Assembly (NCBI GenBank): GCA_937893675.1
Contig: CALBGI010000055.1
Coordinates: forward strand, 15,120 to 79,119
Reading direction: 5' to 3'
DNA length: 64,000 nt
DNA from: an uncultured Blautia sp.
Lineage (GTDB): Bacteria > Bacillota > Clostridia > Lachnospirales > Lachnospiraceae
Positions 1-7,621 of the stretch are shown piece by piece. The position numbers and the translations under genes are program-made. Under the pieces are notes generated by a model. That model searched no databases. It saw only the letters and a program-made list of their open reading frames with translations, and was not told the DNA's origin. The stretch's first letter is position 1; each line of letters starts with the position of its first letter.

Positions 1-1
1 T

Positions 2-193
2 TATGGGTACGCAACAGGGGAAATCAGTACAGATGCGCAGGAGGATACGGAGGAAATAGAAGTGGTGCTGGCAGACCGGGAGGAAGTAAAACGGATTCTC
101 AGAGAAGAGAAGGTTGCAATCATGTGTGCATACATGTTGATGCATTTTCTGAAGGATGAAGATCCATTTGGATTTTTGGAAGAGCTCTGCTGA
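2..193 (+). CDS. NUDIX hydrolase (ADP-ribose pyrophosphatase-like), 3' fragment
   Basis: Only the last 63 codons are inside the window; the start lies upstream of base 1. The fragment opens with GYATGEISTDAQEDTEEIEV, which resembles the region after the NUDIX box in clostridial ADP-ribose pyrophosphatases. There an aromatic/Gly segment is followed by an acidic 'DE-x-E-x-IEV' strand. The C-terminus has an EKVAIMCAYMLMHFL helix and ends DPFGFLEELC. The NUDIX box itself (GX5EX7REUXEEXGU) is outside the window, so the substrate cannot be judged. A hairpin with a T-rich tail follows 38 nt downstream. The family call rests on remembered similarity of the C-terminal part. Confidence 0.6.
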   Translation, partial: YGYATGEISTDAQEDTEEIEVVLADREEVKRILREEKVAIMCAYMLMHFLKDEDPFGFLEELC

Positions 194-230
194 AGATTTG
201 GTCAATATCTGTATGAAATATGTCAATAAG

Positions 231-257
231 GGAGTGGAAATCCACTCCTTTATTTTT
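231..257. terminator. Bidirectional intrinsic terminator
   Basis: A perfect 8-bp stem, GGAGTGGA/TCCACTCC, with a 2-nt loop is followed by TTTATTTTTT. It lies between the converging NUDIX gene (plus) and AraC gene (minus). Read on the minus strand it is less T-rich, so it mainly serves the plus-strand gene. Confidence 0.7.
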
Positions 258-275
258 TATGCTATAAAAGCTGTA

Positions 276-1217
276 TCAATATTCTTTCAGGAGTTTTTCC
301 GGAGACTGCAGGAGGCTGGAGTCGTTGTGTTTTTTCAGATAGCTACGAGGCGTTTGTCCCGTTCTGTCGTGAAAGGCAGCGGAAAAGCGACTGGGGCTGC
401 TGAAGCCGCAGAGACCGGAAATCTGAGTGACAGAAAAACGTCCGTCTTCAAGCAGAGAGAAGCTTTTGCTGACGCGGTATTCTGTCAGATACTGAGAGAT
501 TGTCTGGCCTGTCATGCGTTTGAAGAAACGACAGCAGGCTTCTCTTGTGAGATGTATCTTGTCTGCCAGTTCGCGAAGAGAGATATTGTGACTATAGTGC
601 AGGTGCAGATATTCCAGAAGAATGGAGAGCCTTCGCAGATCATCCTGGCTGGAAAGTGCCAAGCACTGTGAAAATTTATGGTTTCGTGTAAAAATTTCAA
701 AGAAAAGATCACAGAGAAGGCTTTTGATTTTCAGCTCGTAGCCAAAAGGCTTCTGTGTGAAATATCGGTCGGCTGCCTCCAGTTGTGCAAGACATGTTTT
801 CATCCAGCTGCATTCCGGATCCAGAAGCAGGCAGGGGTATCTTCGGTTGTGAAGAAAAGGTCGAAAGTAGGTTGTTTCCATACTGCTTCCTGGATGATCG
901 TAGAGGAAAACCGGCTGTATGATGACGGTGAGCAGGCTGACGCGGCTTCCGGGGATCGGGACAGCGCTGTGCGGGACATCGCTGTTGATAAGCAGCCCCT
1001 GTCCAGGTGTGAGGATATGACTTTTGTTGCGTATCTGATATCGAATATACCCTTGTTGGACAAGAACAAGTTCAAGGTCATCGTGCCAGTGACAGGGAAT
1101 GGAGTTTTCCTCAAAAGTCCACAATTGATCGTGATGGACGGTCATGGGAAATTCAGAGGTGCCATGAATGCAGAGTTCTTTTTGATACGGATCTACTTGT
1201 ATGGTTCTTTTGCTCAT
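276..1217 (-). CDS. AraC family transcriptional regulator with cupin sensor domain
   Basis: This 313-residue protein has the usual AraC/XylS two-part layout. Residues ~20-110 form a cupin-like ligand domain (HWHDDLELVLVQQGYIRYQI, then a GQGLLINSDVPH strand). The last ~100 residues hold two helix-turn-helix motifs (ISLRELADKIHLTREACCRFFK and VTQISGLCGFSSPSRFSAAF, ending TGQTPRSYLKK). The cupin His pair is typical of sugar- or small-molecule-responsive members. It is divergent from the MATE exporter gene, with 88 nt between the two starts, so it probably regulates that exporter and itself. The effector is unknown. Confidence 0.9.
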   Translation of the reverse strand: MSKRTIQVDPYQKELCIHGTSEFPMTVHHDQLWTFEENSIPCHWHDDLELVLVQQGYIRYQIRNKSHILTPGQGLLINSDVPHSAVPIPGSRVSLLTVIIQPVFLYDHPGSSMETTYFRPFLHNRRYPCLLLDPECSWMKTCLAQLEAADRYFTQKPFGYELKIKSLLCDLFFEIFTRNHKFSQCLALSSQDDLRRLSILLEYLHLHYSHNISLRELADKIHLTREACCRFFKRMTGQTISQYLTEYRVSKSFSLLEDGRFSVTQISGLCGFSSPSRFSAAFHDRTGQTPRSYLKKHNDSSLLQSPEKLLKEY

Positions 1218-1305
1218 AAGAATCCTTTCAAAGACAAGTGGTTTGTTGTTTACTCATTATAAGAGAGAAAATGTGACTTTTCAAGAAAAATGAGAGGGGA
1301 CTATC

Positions 1306-2682
1306 ATGAAAAAAGAAAATAGCGGAAAACAGGATTTGACGGCAGGAAGTCCTTTTGGGGTACTGCTGAGATTTGCGCTTCCGGTCATAGGAGGGAATCT
1401 GTTCCAACTGTTTTATACATTGGCAGATTCTGTGATTGTGGGAAAAACACTGGGGGCAAATGCATTGGCAGCCGTTGGCTCGACAAGCATTATTATCTAT
1501 TTTGTGCTTTGCTTTATCCAGGGGTTTACCAATGGGTTGGGAATTTGTCTCGGACAGAGGTTTGGGGCGAAGGACAGAGATGGGATGAAGAAAAGTATTG
1601 CAGCATCGGTTGTTTTATGTCTTGGCATTACCGTAGTGATCACTCTTGTATGTTGTATGTTTTCATGGGAAATTCTGGACATGATGAAAACACCGGAGGA
1701 TATCCGCGCACAGGCATATGAATACATGTTTGTTGTTCTCCTGGGAACAGGCGCGACGGTGTTTTACAATATGATCTCCAACATTCTGCGTGCGCTTGGC
1801 GACAGCAGGACGCCGCTTTATTTTCTGGTGTTTTCTTCTGTTTTGAATGTGATACTGGATCTTGTTTTTATTGTGCCTTTGAAAATGGGCGTTGCGGGAG
1901 CGGCCTGGGCGACGGTACTTTCCCAGCTGGCAGCGGCGGTATGCTGCTTAGCGGCCGGGCTTCAATCCTTTGAAACGCTGCACCTTTGCACTGCGGATTT
2001 TCAGGGGATGGGGAAGCAGATGCAGTTCCATCTGAAAACGGCATTTCCCATGGGATTTCAAATGTCTGTCATGTGTATCGGACAGCTTGCCATGCAGGCG
2101 GCAGTAAACGCGCTTGGAACAGCAGCGGTAGCGGGATATACAGCGGCTACGAAGGCAGATCAGGTTTCTGTTCTGGTAAACAATGCTATGGGAACAGCCA
2201 TTTCCAATTATGTTGCGCAGAATTACGGAGCAGGACAAATGGAAAGGATAAAAAAGGGGGTGCGCGCCGCTTTGATCCAGACAGAAGCACTCAATGTGAT
2301 GATGTGCGCAGGGATTCTTCTGCTCCGGGAGCCACTTGTAAGCTTGTTTATTACAGAGCCGTCTGCCGAGATTGTGCGTTATTCCAATGGCTATCTTCAG
2401 GTTGTAGCGCCTTTTTATGTGATTCTCGGACTGCTTTTGGTGTACCGTACAACCATACAGAGTATGCAGAATGCAGCGGCGCCTTTTGCAGCTTGTATGA
2501 TAGAGCTGGCAATGCGGATTGGAAGTACCATGATACTTGTGAAGGTTGTTGGTTATACGGGAGTGGCGCTCGCCAGTCCGCTGGCGTGGATTGGGGCGTG
2601 TCTGCTTCTGATACCGGTGTATTATCGAATGGAGAGAGGAAAGAATAAGAGGGGCAAAAGCAGAGAAAAAATTGCTGAGTGA
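1306..2682 (+). CDS. MATE family efflux transporter
   Basis: The 458-residue protein is very hydrophobic with about 12 predicted membrane segments. It carries a MATE/DinF-type N-terminus (LLRFALPVIGGNLFQLFYTL then ADSVIVGKTLG), and the same pattern repeats in the second half (FPMGFQMSVMCIGQLAMQAA), reflecting the pseudo-twofold MatE repeat. Members export cationic drugs or metabolites in exchange for Na+ or H+. An AGAGGGGA ribosome site precedes the ATG by 6 nt. Its promoter region is shared with the divergent AraC gene, which suggests local control. The substrate cannot be inferred. Confidence 0.93.
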   Translation: MKKENSGKQDLTAGSPFGVLLRFALPVIGGNLFQLFYTLADSVIVGKTLGANALAAVGSTSIIIYFVLCFIQGFTNGLGICLGQRFGAKDRDGMKKSIAASVVLCLGITVVITLVCCMFSWEILDMMKTPEDIRAQAYEYMFVVLLGTGATVFYNMISNILRALGDSRTPLYFLVFSSVLNVILDLVFIVPLKMGVAGAAWATVLSQLAAAVCCLAAGLQSFETLHLCTADFQGMGKQMQFHLKTAFPMGFQMSVMCIGQLAMQAAVNALGTAAVAGYTAATKADQVSVLVNNAMGTAISNYVAQNYGAGQMERIKKGVRAALIQTEALNVMMCAGILLLREPLVSLFITEPSAEIVRYSNGYLQVVAPFYVILGLLLVYRTTIQSMQNAAAPFAACMIELAMRIGSTMILVKVVGYTGVALASPLAWIGACLLLIPVYYRMERGKNKRGKSREKIAE

Positions 2683-2689
2683 GTGTGCA

Positions 2690-2718
2690 TTGTCTTTTGT
2701 TTTTTTCAATGGTACAAT
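2690..2718 (+). promoter_or_regulatory. Sigma-A promoter of the first lacI-type gene
   Basis: TTGTCT, a 17-nt spacer, then TACAAT. The -10 box ends 35 nt before the proposed ATG at 2754. The -35 box begins 8 nt after the MATE stop, so the regulator has its own transcription start. Confidence 0.6.
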
Positions 2719-2753
2719 TAAGAAAAAATAGGGAACAGAAATGGAGACTCAAT

Positions 2754-3794
2754 ATGATTACAATGTCAGATGTGGCAAAAGCGGCAAATGTATCTGTTAT
2801 GACTGTATCTAGGGTTTTAAATAACAGCGGTTATGTAAAAAAAGAAACGCGAGAGGCGATTGAAAAGGCCATTAAAGAGCTGGATTACAGACCTAATTTG
2901 ATAGCTAAGAGTTTGGTGACAGGTAAAAGCAAAATCATAGCGTATGTCTTATCTGATATCAGTGATCAATTTTATGGAAGTGTATGTAAAGGCGTAGAAA
3001 GCGTTTGCTTTGAAAGAGGATATACTGCTCTGATATGTAATGCAGAAGCAACAGGAAGTGTAGAGAAATATATTGACATGATAGCGGACCGTAAATTGGA
3101 TGGGGTTATTTTTCATCATCTTCCCGTAAGTCTGCAGCAGATTCAATGGTTGGAGGAACAGGGAATCCAATGTATTACTGTGGATAATGAATTTGAACTG
3201 GAAGATGTAAGTAGCCTTGACAGTGACGACTATATGGGGGCTTTTCGAGCCGTAGAGTATTTGAGGGAACGGGGATATTCCCAAATTGCATGCATATGCG
3301 GAGAGGACACTTGTTCAAGGAATCCAAAGAGCGCTTATTTGGAACAATATCAACATAAAATCTGGGAGAAAAGAACATTGGGTTATCTTGCCGGATTAAA
3401 AAAAGAAGGAATTGATAGTGCCGGTATTTATTATGGCAGGGGATCTGCAGAAATGCAGACGAGTTTTGAAAGTGGAAGAAATGCAATGGAAGAACTGCTG
3501 AAGGCTGAAAAAAGAGCAGACGCAGTGTATTGTCAAAGTGATATTTTGGCGTTGGGGGCGGCAGACGTTTTGTATCGAAGAGAAAACTTTATTCAAAATA
3601 AAATTGCGATTATGGGGCACGATGGTCTGGATATTTGTAGATTGCGGTATCCGCATATTTCAACAGTAGTGCAACCTAAATATGAGATGGGCATTGAGGC
3701 GGCGAAGATGTTGCTGGATAAAATACAGAACAGTAGCATAGGAATAGAACACAAGATTCTAAAAAGCTATATTTATAGAGGAGATACTTGTTGA
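2754..3794 (+). CDS. LacI family transcriptional regulator (first of the locus)
   Basis: A 346-residue LacI/GalR repressor. The N-terminal headpiece reads MSDVAKAANVSVMTVSRVLN, with the hinge helix (RPNLIAKSLVTGKSK) at residues ~50-65. It is followed by a periplasmic-binding-protein-like sugar-sensing core with typical GVIF, TVDN, IACICGE and IMGHDGLD segments. I use the ATG at 2754 because it has a GGAG site 7 nt upstream and begins at the HTH; a frame open from 2679 adds 25 unsupported residues. It sits 251 nt upstream of the M24 gene. Two TGTTA-CG-TAACA palindromes in that gap are the natural candidates for its operators. Confidence 0.9.
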   Translation: MITMSDVAKAANVSVMTVSRVLNNSGYVKKETREAIEKAIKELDYRPNLIAKSLVTGKSKIIAYVLSDISDQFYGSVCKGVESVCFERGYTALICNAEATGSVEKYIDMIADRKLDGVIFHHLPVSLQQIQWLEEQGIQCITVDNEFELEDVSSLDSDDYMGAFRAVEYLRERGYSQIACICGEDTCSRNPKSAYLEQYQHKIWEKRTLGYLAGLKKEGIDSAGIYYGRGSAEMQTSFESGRNAMEELLKAEKRADAVYCQSDILALGAADVLYRRENFIQNKIAIMGHDGLDICRLRYPHISTVVQPKYEMGIEAAKMLLDKIQNSSIGIEHKILKSYIYRGDTC

Positions 3795-3834
3795 TACATA
3801 AGAGAATTTAGAAAATTTAGAAATTAAAAATATA

Positions 3835-3863
3835 TTGACAAAATACAAAGTGCATGTTAGCAT
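3835..3863 (+). promoter_or_regulatory. Promoter of the first M24 gene
   Basis: TTGACA (3835-3840), a 17-nt spacer, then TAGCAT (3858-3863). The -10 is extended by TGT immediately upstream. A nearly identical stretch, ATGTTAGYATGAAGA, recurs at 10591-10605 ahead of the second LacI gene. Confidence 0.65.
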
Positions 3864-3873
3864 GAAGACATAA

Positions 3874-3889
3874 ATGTTAGCGATAACAT
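3874..3889. promoter_or_regulatory. LacI-type operator, copy 1
   Basis: ATGTTAGCGATAACAT is an inverted repeat (ATGTTA/TAACAT) around a central CG, the hallmark of LacI/GalR operators. It begins 11 nt after the -10 box, so binding would block initiation or clearance. Which of the two LacI proteins binds is inferred only from proximity (the gene at 2754). Confidence 0.7.
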
Positions 3890-3939
3890 TGCAGCTGATT
3901 CAAAGGGGATGTGAAATCTCCTAATATTTTTACACAAAA

Positions 3940-3955
3940 GTGTTAACGATAACAT
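3940..3955. promoter_or_regulatory. LacI-type operator, copy 2
   Basis: GTGTTAACGATAACAT has the same TGTTA-N-CG-N-TAACA core as copy 1. The centres are 66 bp apart, about six helical turns, a spacing compatible with looping by a tetrameric repressor. The 251-nt gap from 3795 to 4045 holds these sites and no gene. Confidence 0.7.
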
Positions 3956-4045
3956 AATGGAGGGATGAGAAAAAGAAGATTGAAAAATTGGATTGTGGTA
4001 AAAGAAAAAATAAGGTATTGAAAAATTGATCAAAGGAGAAGGAAT

Positions 4046-5227
4046 ATGCGTAAAATATGTATACCAAAAGAAGAGTTTCAGCAGAGAATTTGTAATTTGA
4101 GAGAGAAGATGAAAGCAGAGAATCTTGATATTTTGTTTGTGTATGGGGATGAATACAGAAAGGAAAACTTGAGATATGTTTCTAATTACTGGCCGATTTT
4201 TGAGCGGGGTGGCATGTTTTTGGAAGTTGAGAGAGATCCTGTTGTTTTATGTGCTCCGGAGGGTGAGCAGGTAGCAAGAGAAATGAGTGTATGGGATGAT
4301 GTGAGAATGCTACCAGATTTTTTATGTGTAACAGTTCCGGATACAATTGACTATCCACAGGCGCATTATACTAGCTTTCAGTCTTTGGCAGAAGAAATAG
4401 GTGGCGGAATTAATAAAAAATTGGGAATTGTTGGAATGGATGCGATGCCCGCTAGCCTTTTGCGTGTGATAGAAGATGCATTTCAGAGTGAAATTGTGGA
4501 TGCCAATAGCATTTTATATGAATTGAGAAAAACAAAAACAGAGAATGAGATTGCTTGTTTACAGGAGGCGGCCAGAATTGCTGATGAAAGTATGAAGACA
4601 ATTATGCAGGCGGATATTATCGGAAAAACAGAAAGGGCAGTTTGCGGAATAGCGGAAGGAAAAGCGAGAGAAGAGGGAGCCGAGCATATCATTTTTACAG
4701 TATTTGGATCCGGCGCTAGGACGGCAACAATTGTAGGGCGTCCAACAGAAAAGAGAATTGAAGATGGCGATATGATTATGTTTGCTTTAGCAGTACAGTA
4801 TGAAGGGTACGTGGCGACTTGTGAAGCGCCTTTTGCTGTGGGAACCCCAAGTGAACAGACAAAACGAGTGATTGATGTACTGATACATGCCAGTGCGGCA
4901 GGTCTTCCGCATTTAAAAGCAGGTCTTCCGATGAAAGAATTTGTGAAGGCCGTAAGAAAGTATTTCAGAGATGAAGGGTTAGAAGAATATGATGTATATC
5001 CACCTCTTCATGGAATTGGATGTGCAGAAGCTGAGAGCCCTTATCCAGATGAAACTACAGAACAGATATTTGAGGAAGGAATGACGGTAAACACAGATAT
5101 TAGTTTGTTTGGATTGCCGGGAGGATCCTGCAGGATAGAGGAAGGATTTGTCATTACACGTGATGGAGCAAAGACATTATCTCCATTCGTGCGAAAGTAT
5201 TGCGAAAATTGGCTGAAAAATAAATAG
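4046..5227 (+). CDS. M24 (creatinase/prolidase fold) protein lacking metal-ligand aspartates
   Basis: The 393-residue protein has the pita-bread architecture: an N-terminal creatinase_N-like domain (~1-135) and an M24 domain (~150-390). In metal aminopeptidases the two first ligands are Asp in 'IDFGA...SDITR'. Here the aligned stretch is MFALAVQYEGYVATCEAPFA, so both are missing. The later His (LHGIG), Glu (EEGMTVNTD) and Glu (IEEGF) are kept. The 'PHHRP' catalytic His of X-Pro peptidases is also replaced (GSGARTATIVGRPTEKR). Creatinase is a known metal-free member, so a non-peptidase hydrolase is plausible, but its active-site His is not evident either. The gene is behind two LacI operators and has a good AGGAG site. 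The substrate is unknown; a related gene lies at 11709. Confidence 0.85.
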   Translation: MRKICIPKEEFQQRICNLREKMKAENLDILFVYGDEYRKENLRYVSNYWPIFERGGMFLEVERDPVVLCAPEGEQVAREMSVWDDVRMLPDFLCVTVPDTIDYPQAHYTSFQSLAEEIGGGINKKLGIVGMDAMPASLLRVIEDAFQSEIVDANSILYELRKTKTENEIACLQEAARIADESMKTIMQADIIGKTERAVCGIAEGKAREEGAEHIIFTVFGSGARTATIVGRPTEKRIEDGDMIMFALAVQYEGYVATCEAPFAVGTPSEQTKRVIDVLIHASAAGLPHLKAGLPMKEFVKAVRKYFRDEGLEEYDVYPPLHGIGCAEAESPYPDETTEQIFEEGMTVNTDISLFGLPGGSCRIEEGFVITRDGAKTLSPFVRKYCENWLKNK

Positions 5228-5292
5228 AAATTTAAAATAATACAGAACAGACAATAAATTTGAAAGTTTTATAGTGATAGTACAAATAATTC

Positions 5293-5321
5293 TTGCGTTA
5301 TGTACTCGAGTATAGTATAAT
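5293..5321 (+). promoter_or_regulatory. Promoter of the ABC importer operon
   Basis: TTGCGT (5293-5298), a 17-nt spacer, then a perfect TATAAT (5316-5321). One CTCGAG palindrome lies inside the spacer and another just downstream, so the promoter should be tightly repressible. The 5228-5442 gap contains only this control region. Confidence 0.75.
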
Positions 5322-5338
5322 CTAAATATACTCGAGTA
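5303..5338. promoter_or_regulatory. Paired TACTCGAGTA operators of the ABC importer operon
   Basis: Two perfect 10-bp palindromes TACTCGAGTA occupy 5303-5312 and 5329-5338, with centres 26 bp apart. The flanks are also mirror images (TGTACTCGAGTATA and its complement). One lies between -35 and -10, the other around +1 to +10. The same palindrome recurs once at 11674-11683 before the second M24 gene. This type differs from the TGTTA-CG-TAACA sites, which suggests a second repressor, presumably the LacI protein encoded at 10671. Confidence 0.75.
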
Positions 5339-5442
5339 CATGAACGTGAATATTTGTTTTTAGAGCAGAGGGGAGGGAAAATAGAAAAGAAGTACAGGAA
5401 ACCTGACAACAAAAGAACCGATTAAATGCACAGGAGGATGTA

Positions 5443-6477
5443 ATGATGAAGAGAAGAGCAACATTGTTGGCAGTAATTTCAGCTATTACTTTATTCGGAG
5501 GAACCGCACAGACGGCATGGGCGGAAGAGGCAGAAGGGCTCAAAGATTTTACCATTGGTTATGCGGGGTTGGATGAGTCGCAGGAACATTTGATACCGGT
5601 TGGAGATAATATCGAAGAAGTGGCTAAGCAAAAAAGTGAAGAATTGGGTATTGATATAAAAGTTATCCGCGTAGATAATGCAGGAGATGGAGCGAAGGCC
5701 GTAGAAAATGTGGATAATCTGATCTTGCAGGGAATAGATGTACTTGTAGAATTCAACAGCGACTCTGCAGTAAATGATACTATCTGGGAGAAATGTCAGG
5801 ACGCAGGAATTCCTGTAATGGCTGTTGACATTCCGGTAGGTGAAGCGCCTTATATGGGGGCTAACAATGCATTAGCTGGTCAGTTATGTGGGGAAGCATT
5901 AGGTAATATGGTGAACGAACAGTGGGATGGTCAGATTGATGCTGTATTATTTGAACATACTCCCGAAGCGGGGGAGGTTGTGCAGACGAGAATGGACAGC
6001 ATTTTGACTGGTCTTGCAGAGACGACACAATATTCAGAGGAAGAACTTGCAGAAATGACCACAACGGTTTCTATGAAAGATGATGCGATTCTTGCGCAGC
6101 AATTGTGTGCAGATTTTCTGACAGCAAATCCGGATAAGACACATATTGTTATTGGATCAATTAATGATATTGGAGCACAGGGAGCCTTTGCGGCAGTTCA
6201 GGCAGCTGGAAGAGAAGATGATGTGTTTATTGTAAATCATGGAGTATCTGTTTCTACAAGAGAGAACATTTATCAGCAAGTGAAAGAAGGAGAACCAAAT
6301 TGTTGGCGAGGAGGGGTTTCTTATTTCCTGGAGAGATATGGGGAGTATATTGTACCGGGGTGTATTGAATTAGTACAAGGAAAAACTCCGGACCCCGAAA
6401 GCCTTTTGATGGATCATGTGTATATTGATATGAATAATATTGAGGAATGGTATCCTCAGGCTGAGTGGGCGCAGTAG
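5443..6477 (+). CDS. CUT2-type ABC transporter substrate-binding protein
   Basis: A 344-residue protein with a signal peptide (KRRATLLAVISAITLFGG then AWA|EE) and a type I periplasmic-binding fold of the Peripla_BP_4 family, as in ribose/galactose binding proteins. It captures the solute outside the cell and delivers it to the permease at 9117. No lipobox cysteine is present: the signal ends in a signal-peptidase-I site, which is unusual for a monoderm binding protein. Two adjacent ATGs (5443, 5446) follow an AGGAGG site; the second has the better spacing. A stable hairpin follows the stop codon. The solute is not predictable; the neighbours (PTE-family hydrolase, M24 proteins) suggest something other than a plain pentose. 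Confidence 0.9.
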   Translation: MMKRRATLLAVISAITLFGGTAQTAWAEEAEGLKDFTIGYAGLDESQEHLIPVGDNIEEVAKQKSEELGIDIKVIRVDNAGDGAKAVENVDNLILQGIDVLVEFNSDSAVNDTIWEKCQDAGIPVMAVDIPVGEAPYMGANNALAGQLCGEALGNMVNEQWDGQIDAVLFEHTPEAGEVVQTRMDSILTGLAETTQYSEEELAEMTTTVSMKDDAILAQQLCADFLTANPDKTHIVIGSINDIGAQGAFAAVQAAGREDDVFIVNHGVSVSTRENIYQQVKEGEPNCWRGGVSYFLERYGEYIVPGCIELVQGKTPDPESLLMDHVYIDMNNIEEWYPQAEWAQ

Positions 6478-6492
6478 CTGTTATATGAAGAT

Positions 6493-6522
6493 TCTGCCGT
6501 GGAGATGTTTCTTCACGGCAGA
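6493..6522 (+). promoter_or_regulatory. Intercistronic hairpin after the binding-protein gene
   Basis: A perfect 9-bp stem TCTGCCGTG/CACGGCAGA with a 12-nt loop and no T tract, lying 15 nt after the binding-protein stop. Such hairpins commonly protect the upstream mRNA so that the binding protein is made in excess over the membrane parts. Confidence 0.55.
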
Positions 6523-6569
6523 TATGACTGGGAGAATTCAATGAGGTATAAAAGATTGGGGGAAAAAAC

Positions 6570-7610
6570 ATGGCAGTAATGACTGTATTGGGAAAGAAAA
6601 ATGCAGAAGAGTTGGGAATCTGTGCACCTCATGAACATATTTATATTGACATGAGTGTATTTTTTACACCTCCGGAAGAGATTGGTATGAAAAAGGTGGC
6701 ATATGGACCGGTAACCATGGAGTCACTAGGTATATTAAGAAGAAATCCATTTGCTGTACTGGACAATGTGCAGATGATGGATGAAGAGACACAGCTGGAA
6801 GAAATTATGGCCTTTAAAAGTGCAGGAGGGCAGACTATTGTAGATGCGTCGTCAGTGGGCCTTGGAAGAGATCCAGAACTTTTGGCACGTGCGGCAGCAA
6901 AAACGGGATTAAATATCATAGCTGGAGCAGGATTTTATGTAGAGGGAGCACAAAAAGAAGAAATTCTTGCCATGAGTGTTCAGGATATAGAAGAACAGAT
7001 TATACAAGAAATCGAGAAAGAAATTGGACATAGCGGAATTAAGGCAGGATTTATTGGAGAAATCGGAATCAGCCATATCATGTTTCCTTTTGAGAAAAAA
7101 TCGTTGATAGGAGCCTGTCGTGCACAGATAAAAACAGGAGCTCCGTTGATGATACACATTAATCCGTGGTCTACTCAAGGATATGAGGCAATGGAAATTG
7201 TGAAGGAACATCAGATCAAACCGGAGCAAGTGGTTATTTGCCACAGCGATGTAGAAAATAGGGAAGATTATATATTTAGACTTTTGGATATGGGCGTATA
7301 TGTGGAATTTGACAACTGGGGAAAAGAAATGTTTACAGACCGCTGGGACGTAAAACCGGGATCTGGTCGTTTTGTCAATGACTGGGAAAGAGCATTGTTG
7401 GTGAAAAAAATTATTGACCGTGGCTATGGCAGCCAGATGCTTTTATCAACAGATTTATGTCTGAAGTCTTTGTTGCATAGGTATGGTGGCTGGGGCTATG
7501 ACCATATATTAAAACACATTGTTCCTATGCTGGACGAAGTGGGTGTTAACAGGAAAGAGATAGAGCAGATGCTTATTACGAATCCTGCGCGATGGCTTGA
7601 CAGCAAATAA
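6570..7610 (+). CDS. Phosphotriesterase-family metal-dependent hydrolase
   Basis: The 346-residue protein matches the PTE branch of the amidohydrolase superfamily (TIM barrel). Visible metal ligands are H21 and H23 (APHEH), a bridging acid at E164 (FIGEIG, replacing the carbamylated Lys of true PTE), H196 (LMIHIN), H225 (VICHSD) and D295 (LSTD). Natural substrates in this family are mostly lactones, esters or phospho-esters. It is translated between the binding protein and the ABC ATPase, so it probably acts on the imported compound in the cytoplasm; it has no signal peptide. A GGGGGAAAA site precedes the ATG. Confidence 0.88.
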   Translation: MAVMTVLGKKNAEELGICAPHEHIYIDMSVFFTPPEEIGMKKVAYGPVTMESLGILRRNPFAVLDNVQMMDEETQLEEIMAFKSAGGQTIVDASSVGLGRDPELLARAAAKTGLNIIAGAGFYVEGAQKEEILAMSVQDIEEQIIQEIEKEIGHSGIKAGFIGEIGISHIMFPFEKKSLIGACRAQIKTGAPLMIHINPWSTQGYEAMEIVKEHQIKPEQVVICHSDVENREDYIFRLLDMGVYVEFDNWGKEMFTDRWDVKPGSGRFVNDWERALLVKKIIDRGYGSQMLLSTDLCLKSLLHRYGGWGYDHILKHIVPMLDEVGVNRKEIEQMLITNPARWLDSK

Positions 7611-7621
7611 GGAGGCGCAGT